The notes: generated by a model not told the origin, from the sequence alone. Counted from the first letter of the stretch, positions 54,528-62,186 are shown. The stretch is DNA of 64,000 nt from Hymenobacter sp. BT188 (GCF_014333585.1 NZ_JACSCW010000004.1:620001-684000), one strand, 5' to 3'. Made by a program: numbers and translations.

Positions 54528-54719
54528 GCTCTCAGGAAACCGAAGATAGAGCACGATAAGACTTAGGGAGAAGCCTAAGGGGCTAAAATGTACTCGTCTT
54601 GTGTTAGTGGGAAGGCAGCAACACGTACTAATACTACAGCCTATTCAGTTCTCATTTCCGGGCCGAGACTGTCCATCATATGAATTTGTAGGCCACGTTC
54701 CTCCTAGCATCTTTCCCGC

Positions 54720-55360
54720 TTGAAAACAATCAAATTCCATAAAGCTGAATGCGGCGTAGAGATTCTGCTGCGGGTGGGCCTGGGGCACGAGTTGCCCGCT
54801 AGCTTTCTGACTACCGAACTCTACAACACAGATTACTTTGAAGTTCTGCTTTTCAAGCAGGGAAAAGGTCACGTGGTGTTAAACCAGCAAACCATTCCCA
54901 TCCACGATAACACCATTATCTTTATCTCACCCTTCCAAAAAAGGCAGTGGAAGCTTGACCCCGACCAACTGGAATTCACCTTTCTCATTTTCCAGGAAGA
55001 ATTCCTCAATGACTTTTTCGCCGACAAGCTCTTTGCCTACCGGCTGCTTTTTTCTGCCAGATGGATCACCCCTTGCACCTAGCAGTTCCCGCCGAGCAGA
55101 TGAAGAAGTTCTGCGGCCTCTTAACGGGAATCAACGCGGAGCTTCGCCAGATGCGCCCCGATAGCGAGCATCTCATCCGCCAATGTTCGTGCAGATCCTC
55201 CACTAAGGCCAGGGCGACTACGCTGAACAGGGCGACGGCCGCGAAAAGGTGCGGGGAGGTGTGCAGTTATAGCGCTCAGCGCGCAAACCCGTTTTCAGCC
55301 CTTTGTGGAAGCCAAAAAAACGCTTCAACCAGCAGCCGAAGTATTTTGCAATTTGGGTAA
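54720..55360 (+). pseudogene. Broken AraC-family regulator
   Basis: From the TTG at 54720 the product reads MKTIKFHKAECGVEILLR and then a cupin-like sensor part (FEVLLFKQGKGHVVLNQQ, IIFISPFQKRQWKL) typical of AraC N-terminal domains. At the T6 tract near 55052 the frame is lost. Adding one T restores YRLLFFCQMDHPLHLAV and, from 55061, AEQMKKFCGLLTGINAEL. Beyond about 55180 the expected helix-turn-helix region cannot be found in any frame. The DNA-binding end is therefore missing and the gene is dead. Confidence 0.7.
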
Positions 55361-55398
55361 GGCTAAGTTACATACTGGGGGGCTTTTTATGGCGCAAA
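55341..55398. repeat. Right half of the split inverted repeat
   Basis: GTATTTTGCAATTTGGGTAA (from 55341) and CTGGGGGGCTTTTTATGGCG (from 55375, continuing CAAA) are the inverted partners of 54478-54498 and 54440-54464. The arms span about 58 bases with few mismatches. The enclosed segment holds the broken AraC gene. Confidence 0.7.
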
Positions 55399-55402
55399 AT
55401 GC

Positions 55403-56038
55403 CTATTCGCGGGCGTATTCCGCAATCCGAGCTTGCACTTGCTCATCGGCAGGGGGCAGCTGATAAACGGCTGCCATCAGCTCATCGAAGGAGTGCGCCG
55501 GGGTAAAAATGTCGTCGTGGTAGGGATTAGCAAAGAACCGGATGAACCCTGGCTGCTCATTGATACTGATCAGATCGATGGTAATGCTGCCGTAGCGCTG
55601 GTTGCACCGGCCCGTCTCCGAGCAATCTTTAGGCTGAGGCTTCAGAAAATGCTTGTCAATCGTCTCGGTGTAGGTAGGGTGCACCAGCGTGCGCTGATCG
55701 GAGGTCGACAGGTTGTAGCCAAGCTCCAGCACCCGTTCGCAGGTAAAGTCGAAAAAGTGGCGGAAGTTACCCGGCCCGATACTGGGATCGAAGAAGAAAA
55801 TGGCTCCCTGTCGGCCGCAGTCGGTGATCAGTTGCACCCGCAGACCCTGGCTGCTGCCCACCCCGGCTTTGCGAAAGTGATACGCTTTAAAGTAAGGACC
55901 AGCCCAGTTCAGGTACACGCGGTCAGCGAGCCACTGCTCGTGGCGTTTCATCTGTGCCGGCGTGCGCACGGCTGGTTGCCAGTCGGTTCGGTTGGGAGCC
56001 GATCTTTGACTTAGAAGCTGTTTTAAAAAAGTAAACAA
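55403..56038 (-). CDS. Conserved-looking cytoplasmic protein of unknown function
   Basis: About 211 residues from the TTG at 56038 (MFTFLKQLLSQRS). KRHEQWLADRVYLNWAGPYFK and FFFDPSIGPGNFRHFFDF have clear coding character. There is no signal peptide and no known motif; the Cys in CSETGRCNQR and the His/Asp of FANPYHDD could be functional. An ATG at 56110 would add 24 residues and lies upstream of a TAATGTTG promoter-like box (minus strand), so 56038 is preferred but not certain. The ends of the gene meet the right arm of the split inverted repeat. Confidence 0.6.
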   Translation of the reverse strand: MFTFLKQLLSQRSAPNRTDWQPAVRTPAQMKRHEQWLADRVYLNWAGPYFKAYHFRKAGVGSSQGLRVQLITDCGRQGAIFFFDPSIGPGNFRHFFDFTCERVLELGYNLSTSDQRTLVHPTYTETIDKHFLKPQPKDCSETGRCNQRYGSITIDLISINEQPGFIRFFANPYHDDIFTPAHSFDELMAAVYQLPPADEQVQARIAEYARE

Positions 56039-56155
56039 GAGCGATAGAGAGGGATTATAGGGAGCAACATTACCCGTCTGAAATAGTTTTTTCGGTGATG
56101 TGCAACGCACGGCTCAAAATAGACATCCTTAAGCTCTTTATCTCTAAGTTATTCT

Positions 56156-56629
56156 ATGCAAATGACTGCCAAACAACGCACTGCGTTACGTCATCAACTA
56201 TTGGCCGAATGTCGGCGGGCTCAACAGCAAAAAGCGGATACTGCCCGCAAAGCGATGCTGCTGGTAGAGGAAAGCGCCAACGAAACCCAAGGCGCTACTG
56301 AGGATAAGTTCGAGTCGTTTCGGGAGGCCTGCCATATTCAGCGCGACCTTTTTGCTCGCCAGTTGGACGAAGCTCTTTCTGGCTTACAAGTGCTGCAACG
56401 CGTTTCGGATGTGCGTCCTTCCATTAATAAGCCCAGCCTGGGCTCCGTCGTAGTCACCGATAGTCAAACCTTCTTTATTGCCCTGAGCCTAGGCGAGATA
56501 AAAGTCGAGGGGCAGCCTTATTGTGTTATATCAGCCTTTTCGCCCATTTATCAGGCTATGACGTCTGCGCGACCCGGCGACGCTTTCTCCTTCCGCGGCA
56601 AATCGTACCATGTTCAGGCGGTGTATTAA
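56156..56629 (+). CDS. GreA/GreB C-terminal-domain-like protein
   Basis: 157 residues. The N-terminal half is helical (KQRTALRHQLLAECRRAQQQ). The C-terminal half (about 90-157) reads like a GreA/B FKBP-like domain: LGSVVVTDSQTFFIALSLGE, YCVISAFSPIYQAM and GDAFSFRGKSYHVQ. It may bind RNA polymerase near the secondary channel, but the N-terminal coiled coil lacks the acidic tip I would expect of a cleavage factor. The ATG pair at 56156/56162 is both plausible. Confidence 0.7.
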   Translation: MQMTAKQRTALRHQLLAECRRAQQQKADTARKAMLLVEESANETQGATEDKFESFREACHIQRDLFARQLDEALSGLQVLQRVSDVRPSINKPSLGSVVVTDSQTFFIALSLGEIKVEGQPYCVISAFSPIYQAMTSARPGDAFSFRGKSYHVQAVY

Positions 56630-56658
56630 AGGCCGTAGGGCTACATGAGAGCTGCTCA

Positions 56659-57126
56659 TTATTTAGCTCCCATGACCTGCGGCTTCACCCGCGACCAATA
56701 ATGGGAGCGCCCGATTAAGGAAAAGCCAATGTAGCCCTTTACCTCCATGCGGTCTTTGCTGACCATGTTGAGGTAGCAGGAATAGGTGCGTCCATTCATC
56801 GGGTCATAAATCCGGCCGTCTTCCCAGCGCTCATCGTCAGGGTCATAGCTAAGGTTTTGTATCACCACGAGGTTGAGCAGGGGCTGATTGCGCTTTTCCG
56901 GCTCCGGGTTGCGGCGGTCGGTTTTGGGCAAATTGGTTGTCGAATCCTGCGGCTCGCTTAGCCACACCAGCCGCCCACAGAGCTGCTTCGAGTTGCCGCA
57001 CCGATAGATCTCGACGTGGGTTTCGCCCGCATCATCCTTCCACACACCTAGCGGGGAGTGGGTTTGGGCGGCTGCGCCCCCTATGGTTGCCAGGCACAGC
57101 AACAACGTCAGGAAGAGGTGTTTCAA
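56659..57126 (-). CDS. Secreted DUF2147 protein, copy 1
   Basis: 155 residues from the TTG at 57126 (MKHLFLTLLLCLATIGGAAAQ signal). SPLGVWKDDAGETHVEIYRC, GRIYDPMNGRTYSCYLNMV and MEVKGYIGFSLIGRSHYWSRVK are DUF2147 hallmarks. The GTG at 57159 would add charged residues before the signal and is less likely. The protein is predicted periplasmic; function unknown. It is a tandem paralogue of 57253-57696 with about half of the residues alike by eye. Confidence 0.83.
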   Translation of the reverse strand: MKHLFLTLLLCLATIGGAAAQTHSPLGVWKDDAGETHVEIYRCGNSKQLCGRLVWLSEPQDSTTNLPKTDRRNPEPEKRNQPLLNLVVIQNLSYDPDDERWEDGRIYDPMNGRTYSCYLNMVSKDRMEVKGYIGFSLIGRSHYWSRVKPQVMGAK

Positions 57127-57192
57127 GAAAAAGGGATTGAAAAGAAGAACCCGCCGCACATATCCAACCTAAGTTTAGAAAGCAGTAAGGTA

Positions 57193-57231
57193 CAAAAAAG
57201 AGCGACGCCCCGGTTGGGAGCGTCGCTTTTA
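57193..57231 (-). terminator. Hairpin terminator between the DUF2147 genes
   Basis: AGCGACGC (57201-57208) and GCGTCGCT (57220-57227) pair; on the minus strand CTCTTTTTTG follows. It separates the two DUF2147 transcripts. Confidence 0.75.
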
Positions 57232-57252
57232 CGTGCCGGGAGCAGGTGTGGT

Positions 57253-57696
57253 TTATTTTACGCGGGTCCAGGTCTGGGAGCGGCCAATCATGGAGAAACC
57301 AATGTAGCCTTTCACCTCCATGGTGTTGGCGTTTTCCATCTTCATGTAGCAGGAGTAGGTTTTGCCCGTCTCGGGGTCATAGATCTTGCCATCGTCCCAC
57401 TTGTTGCCTTCGTCGTACTCGAAGCCCTTCATGAACACGAGGCCCAGACGGGGCTTGGAGCGCAACTTCGGATCGGGGTTCATCGAGTCGGTTTTGGGCT
57501 TGCCCGTGGCCGGATCGTTGGGTACCGTCAGCGACACAATTTTGCCGCAGAGCTTGTCGCCGTTGCATTTATAGATTTCAAACGTGGCCTTCTTTTCAGA
57601 GTTGGTCCACGTGCCCAAGGGCGAGAGTGACTGGGCCGAAGCCAATCCAGAGTAACCCAACAGGAGGGTTAGACAGAGGAACAAGGTTTTTTTCAT
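57253..57696 (-). CDS. Secreted DUF2147 protein, copy 2
   Basis: 147 residues with a signal peptide (to about 22, LASAQ). SPLGTWTNSEKKATFEIYKC, GKIYDPETGKTYSCYMKM and MEVKGYIGFSMIGRSQTWTRVK mark DUF2147. The ATG at 57696 is unambiguous. DUF2147 proteins are small secreted beta-barrel-like proteins of unknown role, often linked to stress or envelope genes (family knowledge). The shared motifs with copy 1 show a local duplication. Confidence 0.87.
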   Translation of the reverse strand: MKKTLFLCLTLLLGYSGLASAQSLSPLGTWTNSEKKATFEIYKCNGDKLCGKIVSLTVPNDPATGKPKTDSMNPDPKLRSKPRLGLVFMKGFEYDEGNKWDDGKIYDPETGKTYSCYMKMENANTMEVKGYIGFSMIGRSQTWTRVK

Positions 57697-57917
57697 GAGG
57701 TAAAGGGTAGGATTTGTGGGAAAAGATAGAAGAAAAATCCTGAATTATGGTAATCGCCCAAGAGGTTCTGTTGGGCTTGGCCGTTGCAACTTTGAGGCCA
57801 GCCCCATTTTAGGATAGCCTATGTGCAAAGCCTGAATTTTATTAAATTAAAAACTGCTTGATCCTCAGTCATCTGGCCAAAAATATTAGCCATTGAGCTA
57901 AAAAAAGGGTTTTTTAT
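57697..57917. other. AT-rich non-coding stretch upstream of the structured RNA
   Basis: No ORF with coding character and no repeat. It probably holds the promoter of DUF2147 copy 2 on the minus strand. The 57918-58300 remainder is described as a separate RNA. Confidence 0.45.
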
Positions 57918-57947
57918 TTTGAACCATCCGAGGGTCTTTTAACTTTA
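57918..57947 (+). promoter_or_regulatory. Promoter of the 58-kb structured RNA
   Basis: TTTG (57918-57921), 18 bases, then TAACTTTA (57940-57947) is close to the Bacteroidota primary promoter TTTG/TAnnTTTG with 18-21 spacing. The start of transcription is expected near 57954. Confidence 0.65.
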
Positions 57948-58027
57948 CCGATCAGTAGTGAGTGCTACGACCTCTTTCAAGGGTCCCTAAGGTGCTGGGA
58001 AACGCGATTGAGGGATGTCGGATCTAA

Positions 58028-58038
58028 AGAAAGGAGGT
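58028..58038 (+). promoter_or_regulatory. Very strong Shine-Dalgarno (11-base match to 16S tail)
   Basis: AGAAAGGAGGT is the complement of ACCTCCTTTCT, the 3' end of Bacteroidota 16S rRNA. It ends six bases before the ATG at 58044. Such sites are rare in this phylum, where bS21 and partners hide the anti-Shine-Dalgarno (established for Flavobacterium). Confidence 0.75.
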
Positions 58039-58043
58039 ACAAA

Positions 58044-58115
58044 ATGTCTAGTAGTCCCAACCAAGTCCTGCCAAGCCTGTCGAATGTAGTCTGCTTCACC
58101 GCCGGACGCGCTTAA
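58044..58115 (+). CDS. 23-residue leader peptide ORF
   Basis: ATG to TAA encodes MSSSPNQVLPSLSNVVCFTA followed by GRA. It is preceded by the optimal Shine-Dalgarno at 58028-58038 and lies inside the structured RNA. The peptide has no membrane helix and no known family. It may be a sensor of initiation (leader peptide) or a small protein. Short length leaves real doubt that it makes a stable product. Confidence 0.45.
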   Translation: MSSSPNQVLPSLSNVVCFTAGRA

Positions 58116-58236
58116 CAACAGCTTTCGCGCGGAAATATGCTCTAATAAGGCTTTTTCCCGCATTCTGGCAAGGTCTTACACAAAGGATGACGGGGCTGAA
58201 CCCCAGACTCGTCGCTTGGTAAGATTTGAAGGATTA

Positions 58237-58300
58237 GATGCCCGGTTCGCCCAGCAGCCTTTTAGTAGGTTCTGCACAGGCGACCGGGCATCGTTTTTTT
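58237..58300 (+). terminator. Terminator of the structured RNA
   Basis: GATGCCCGGT (58237-58246) pairs with ACCGGGCATC (58283-58292), and TCGCC with GGCGA extends the stem with one bulge. CGTTTTTTT follows. The plus-strand T-run shows that transcription of the RNA comes from the left. Confidence 0.8.
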
Positions 58301-58349
58301 GTAGCCATTCGCCGCGCTTTCGTTTGAATTACGTCGATGAAAGCCTTTT

Positions 58350-58390
58350 ACAAAAAAGCCCCCCAGAAATGTTTCTGGGGGGCTTTTTGC
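58350..58390. terminator. G-C6 terminator
   Basis: ACAAAAAAGCCCCCCAGAAA and TTTCTGGGGGGCTTTTTG pair almost perfectly. On the minus strand it ends the NlpC/P60 gene. It continues into GCTTTACCCAAACTGCAAAA (58389-58408), a motif also seen in the split repeat near 54.5 and 55.3 kb. Confidence 0.9.
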
Positions 58391-58411
58391 TTTACCCAAA
58401 CTGCAAAAGAG

Positions 58412-58993
58412 TTAATCAGCATCCAGCACGCGGCGCACACCCATAAAGCGGCGCTCATAGCCGGTGTTATCCACCGCACTTATTTTCACTCCTGACTCAC
58501 GGCGTGCCGAGGAAGAGTGAATGAAGCGGATGGGCTCGCCGGCCTTCGAGATGATAATGCCAGCGTGGCCAGGCTCGGTAGAGGTTTCGGCGGTACCCGT
58601 GAATATCACCAGATCGCCGGGGCGGGCCTGGCTGCGCGGAATGGGGCGACCGGTATTGATGAGCATGGCCGTGGAGTGGGGCACATCAATGCCAAAGCGG
58701 CCGTACACGTACATCACAAAGCCCGAGCAGTCGAAGCCGCTGGTGGGCGTGGCGCCGGCATACACATAGGGTGTACCGAGCTGCTCCATCGCGAAGCGCA
58801 CCACACTATCGGCGCGCGGCACGGGCTTATTGCTGACCCACACAGCGGCGCGGGCCTGCGTTTTGGAAACTGGCGTAGCAGGCGCAGCAACCGAAGCTGC
58901 CTCAACGGGGGCTTTCGAAGGCTGGCGCTGCCAAACCAACAAGCTGAGCATCAGCACAGCTAAGCCGATAAAGGTGATCCAGACGTAGCGCAT
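58412..58993 (-). CDS. NlpC/P60 (C40) peptidoglycan endopeptidase
   Basis: 193 residues. A single N-terminal membrane helix (about 5-22) anchors or exports it. The NlpC/P60 domain (about 60-190) has the catalytic Cys in SGFDCSGFVMYVYG, the His in EPGHAGIIIS and a polar residue near FIHSSS. It cuts stem peptides of peptidoglycan. The ATG at 58993 is the only good start. It is isolated between a terminator and a long gap. Confidence 0.9.
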   Translation of the reverse strand: MRYVWITFIGLAVLMLSLLVWQRQPSKAPVEAASVAAPATPVSKTQARAAVWVSNKPVPRADSVVRFAMEQLGTPYVYAGATPTSGFDCSGFVMYVYGRFGIDVPHSTAMLINTGRPIPRSQARPGDLVIFTGTAETSTEPGHAGIIISKAGEPIRFIHSSSARRESGVKISAVDNTGYERRFMGVRRVLDAD

Positions 58994-59462
58994 AGTAGAT
59001 AAGGCAAGCCGTGGGGTGAACGGCCTGCCTGTGCGCCTTAACGGCGCAGGTTGGGTGTGGGTTCCGGTGGGCCGGGCATCGCCAAGTGCAAAAGGGGTAG
59101 CTGGGGGGCAAATTTCGGCTTTACGAAGCCATTCCTACCAAGGTGCCCAGACAGAAGCACTTGCCGGTTGTACTCAGGTGCTCAGGCAGAGCGGGGCGTG
59201 CAGCCGGGGTAGCTCCAGCTACAACAGGATAATTAGAAGTTGACGACCAACTTCTTATCGTGGCAAAATGAATCACTCATTTATTCTTTAACACATTTAC
59301 CCGCCTATATTTACCGTATTATCCTGTTCTAAAGTAATCACTTGTAGGCTCGTGCTTGCCGCTCTATCGTTGCCGGTCTACCTACCACTTGCAATATTCT
59401 TATATTTTATTACCTGCTTTCGCGGCAGCGCCTATCCATTTAACTTATCTCTTCCTCGCCTT
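58994..59462. other. 469-base non-coding gap
   Basis: The first 240 bases are GC-rich and contain a G-C6 motif (CTGGGGGGCAAATTTCGGC, 59102-59120) that is repeated almost identically upstream of the M61 gene at 60266-60284. The remaining part is AT-rich and should hold the promoter of the lipoprotein at 59463. No RNA gene is evident. Confidence 0.5.
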
Positions 59463-60008
59463 ATGCGAAAATCCCTGTTAGTGCTCGCCCTGTGCTCGGG
59501 CAGCCTCCTCTTTGGCCAATGTCGGGGGCTGTTCAGCAAAGCACTCGACCCCCAGCCCGCCGTGCCCGTTTTGCCTGAAGCCACCCAGACCGGGCGCAAC
59601 ACCGTGGGCTTTCTGGTCAATGATACTGTCTGGCTGCCTCAAGGGAATTGGAATAGGCCCCGGCTAGGGGGCTATTATGGGGAGGGCAGGTTGGTCCTTT
59701 ATGGCAATTATAGCCCGAATGCCAACCCCAATGATCAAGCCGGCTTTGGCCTGTACCTAGGCAATGCCCGCTCGGGGCCGGGCACCTATCCGCTGTATGC
59801 CCCATTAAATACGGGAAGATCCAGTGGGGGAACGTTTAGTCGGGGAGCCGAACACTATGAAACCAATGCCACGCATAACGGGGTGCTGACCATTACCCGC
59901 CTGGATTCGGTCAAGCGCATCGTTTCGGGCGAGTTCTCCTTCTCGCCCGTGGATCGGGCTGGGAATACCGTGCGCATCACTAGCGGGCGCTTCGACATGC
60001 AGTACTAA
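59463..60008 (+). CDS. Lipoprotein of unknown function (possibly DUF6252/DUF5025-like)
   Basis: 181 residues. The signal ends in a lipobox (LLFGQC). The body is beta-rich with NTVGFLVNDTVWLPQG, GFGLYLGNARSGPGTYPLY and a last block GEFSFSPVDRAGNTVRITSGRFDM. This pattern resembles small Bacteroidota lipoproteins of the DUF6252 type, but I cannot confirm the family. The ATG at 59463 is chosen because the longer upstream frame is not coding-like. A broken gene follows. Confidence 0.65.
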   Translation: MRKSLLVLALCSGSLLFGQCRGLFSKALDPQPAVPVLPEATQTGRNTVGFLVNDTVWLPQGNWNRPRLGGYYGEGRLVLYGNYSPNANPNDQAGFGLYLGNARSGPGTYPLYAPLNTGRSSGGTFSRGAEHYETNATHNGVLTITRLDSVKRIVSGEFSFSPVDRAGNTVRITSGRFDMQY

Positions 60009-60036
60009 CTCCCTTCTTTACCTTTATTCTGTTTGT

Positions 60037-60180
60037 ATGAAACGATACTTACTCGTCGTATAGGCTCTGTATGCCTATACTTTAGTCCACACTCAAGCTC
60101 AACCCATCATGGAGGTCGACGACGGCGGGTGCGCTTGCAGGTAGAGTGATCGGGCCGGGGGTGCTTACCGCTTCGCATTC
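60037..60180 (+). pseudogene. Remnant secreted-protein gene with nonsense stop in its signal peptide
   Basis: ATG at 60037 starts MKRYLLVV, then TAG (60061-60063), then ALYAYTLVHTQAQ as the rest of a typical signal peptide. A second stop follows about 26 codons later. With the TAG read through, it would have exported a small protein. It is followed by a good terminator, so it is an old transcription unit that has decayed. Confidence 0.6.
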
Positions 60181-60181
60181 C

Positions 60182-60213
60182 AACACCCCACCGGCAACAG
60201 TGGGGTGTTTTTG
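60182..60213 (+). terminator. Terminator of the remnant gene
   Basis: AACACCCCAC (60182-60191) pairs exactly with GTGGGGTGTT (60200-60209), followed by TTTTGG. It would also end read-through from 59463-60008. Confidence 0.75.
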
Positions 60214-60284
60214 GTTCCGGTGGATGCGCGGCGCGGCCTGAGCACCCGAACGGCGTATCAAACGCTGGGGGGCAAATTTCGGCG

Positions 60285-60292
60285 TTACTTTG
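60285..60292 (+). promoter_or_regulatory. -7 promoter box before the M61 gene
   Basis: TTACTTTG resembles TAnnTTTG. It lies 69 bases before the ATG and directly after the G-C6 motif GGGGGGCAAATTTCGGC. Confidence 0.5.
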
Positions 60293-60360
60293 CAACCTTG
60301 GAGGTATTCCTGAGTCTAGCCCTCCAACTACTGTTTCCTTCACTCACACCCCTTTACTTC

Positions 60361-62169
60361 ATGCCTCATTTTCGCTTTCGCTTGGTGCTGCTCGCAGCGC
60401 TGCTACTGTTGTTTTGTCAATTCAGCGCGGTTCTGGCGGCGCCTACGCTGCGCTACACTCTGGCTATGCCAGCTCCGCAAACCCACTTTTACGAAGTGGA
60501 AATGTCGCTGGGGGGCTTTGGTAAACAGTTCACCGATGTCAAAATGCCCGTATGGGCGCCCGGCTCTTACTTAGTGCGCGAGTTTGCGAAGCACGTGGAA
60601 GGCTTTGAGGCCACGGCCGGCTCAAACAAGCTGCGTGCTGAGAAAATCGATAAAAACACGTGGCGGGTGTATCATCCGCGTACCAAGGACTTTACAGTTC
60701 GCTACCGCGTGTATGCCTACGAGCTAAGCGTGCGCACCAGCTTTCTGGACGCCGCTCACGGTTACCTCAATGGCACCAGCGTATTCATGTATCCGGCCGA
60801 AGGCAAGCCCCTGGCAAGCACCATCACCGTACAGCCCGCCGCTGGCTGGAACCAGGTGACAACCAGTCTGAAGCCAGTGGCTGGCGGCGCGCCATTCACC
60901 TTTAGCTCCAGCAACTACGACGAGCTGGCCGACTCGCCCATCGAGATAGGTACCCATAAAGTACTCTCGTTTGAAGCCAGCGGCACGCCTCACACGATTG
61001 CCATGTTTGGCAATGCGCGCTACGACGAGGCCAAATTACTCGCGGATATGAAGCGGGTATGCGAAGAAGCGCACCGGGTGGTAGGGAAAAACCCGCTGGA
61101 CCGCTACGTATTCATCATTCACAACATTGAGCGCGGCACCGGCGGTCTGGAGCACCTGTTTTCGACCACCTTATCCGTATCGCGCAATGCCTACAGCACC
61201 GAAGCCGGCTACAAGGGATTTCTGGGGCTGGTGGGCCACGAATATTTTCACCTCTGGAACGTGAAGCGCATCCGGCCTGTGGCGCTGGGACCGTTCGATT
61301 ATGACCACGAAAACTACACCCGCATGCTCTGGTTGAGCGAAGGCGGCACCAGCTACTTCGGCGACATTATCGTGCAGCGGGCCGGCTTCGTGACTCCCAA
61401 TGATTATCTGGCGAGCCTCAGCAACGGCATCACCCGCGTAGAAAATCAGCCGGGCAATAAGTTGCAGTCGGCCAGCGAATCGAGCTTCGATGCCTGGATT
61501 AAAGGTTATCGGCCCAACGAAAACTCCGTCAACTCCACCATCAGCTACTACGACAAAGGCGAGTTGATTTGCACCGTGCTAGACCTGATGATCATCAACG
61601 AAACCAAGGGCCAGAAAAGCCTCGACGATGTGATGCGCTTCCTCTACCAGCGCTACTATGAGCAGCAGCGCCGCGGCTTCACCGATGATGAGTTTCAGGA
61701 TGCCGTGGAGAAAGTTGCCGGTCGTCGGTACGATGAGTTTTTCCGCACCCGCGTGTACGATACCCAAACCCTGGACTACGCCACGGCTCTTGGCTACGCC
61801 GGCCTGACGCTGGTCATGGAGCCCGCGGCCACCACAGGCGCGCTGGGGGCCAATGTGAGCACCGCGGGGGGCAAACTGACCGTGACCAGCGTGCTGCGCG
61901 ATGGCAGCGCCTGGCAAGGTGGCCTGAATGTGAACGACGAAATCCTAGCCCTCGATGGCAACCGTCTTTCCGACGACCCCAACAAAACCCTGACTGGTCG
62001 CGCCGCCGGCACCGAAGTGAAGCTGCTGGTAGCCCGCGATGGCCAAATGAAGGAGCTTACGTTCCCGCTGCTGGCCTCAACTGGTCGCCGCTACCGCGTG
62101 GAAAAGCTGCCAACTCCGAGCCCGGAGCAGCAGGCAGTGCTGGCCAAATGGTTGCGCACGGCTCAGTAG
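60361..62169 (+). CDS. Secreted M61-family glycyl aminopeptidase with PDZ domain
   Basis: 602 residues. The signal peptide (to about 26) is followed by a beta-rich N-terminal domain and the catalytic domain with HEYFHLWNVKRIRP (zinc His pair and Glu, about residue 292) and LSEGGTSYFGD (the third ligand Glu). A C-terminal PDZ domain (about 485-590) carries GGLNVNDEILALDGNRL. M61 enzymes remove N-terminal Gly or Ala. The ATG at 60361 is preferred; the longer frame upstream runs through the terminator and promoter. A G-C6 terminator follows. Confidence 0.9.
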   Translation: MPHFRFRLVLLAALLLLFCQFSAVLAAPTLRYTLAMPAPQTHFYEVEMSLGGFGKQFTDVKMPVWAPGSYLVREFAKHVEGFEATAGSNKLRAEKIDKNTWRVYHPRTKDFTVRYRVYAYELSVRTSFLDAAHGYLNGTSVFMYPAEGKPLASTITVQPAAGWNQVTTSLKPVAGGAPFTFSSSNYDELADSPIEIGTHKVLSFEASGTPHTIAMFGNARYDEAKLLADMKRVCEEAHRVVGKNPLDRYVFIIHNIERGTGGLEHLFSTTLSVSRNAYSTEAGYKGFLGLVGHEYFHLWNVKRIRPVALGPFDYDHENYTRMLWLSEGGTSYFGDIIVQRAGFVTPNDYLASLSNGITRVENQPGNKLQSASESSFDAWIKGYRPNENSVNSTISYYDKGELICTVLDLMIINETKGQKSLDDVMRFLYQRYYEQQRRGFTDDEFQDAVEKVAGRRYDEFFRTRVYDTQTLDYATALGYAGLTLVMEPAATTGALGANVSTAGGKLTVTSVLRDGSAWQGGLNVNDEILALDGNRLSDDPNKTLTGRAAGTEVKLLVARDGQMKELTFPLLASTGRRYRVEKLPTPSPEQQAVLAKWLRTAQ

Positions 62170-62186
62170 TATTCGTATTTCTAAGG

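Larger units (their letters stand above)
57954..58300 (+). ncRNA. Structured transcript with leader ORF; unknown family
   Basis: An RNA of about 345 bases is predicted from the promoter above to the terminator at 58237-58300. It folds into clear helices: GTAG/CTAC near 57956-57969; CGAC ... GTCG with an inner TCCCT/AGGGA (about 57967-58019); GTCTTAC ... GTAAGAT (about 58172-58228) closing a GACG/CGTC and GGGG-CTGAA-CCCC hairpin. In the middle lies an 11-base Shine-Dalgarno and a 23-codon ORF. I compared it mentally with TPP, cobalamin, SAM, glmS, ykkC, c-di-GMP, tmRNA, RNase P and 6S motifs and found no convincing match. Confidence 0.55.

Noticed and set aside
57954..58300. tmRNA, RNase P or a known riboswitch in the structured RNA
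   Set aside because: Diagnostic motifs (tmRNA acceptor ends, RNase P GAGGAAAGUCC, TPP CUGAGA/ACCC, cobalamin box) are not present.
58216..58446. 76-residue frame over the RNA 3' end
   Set aside because: It spans two terminators and has no coding character.
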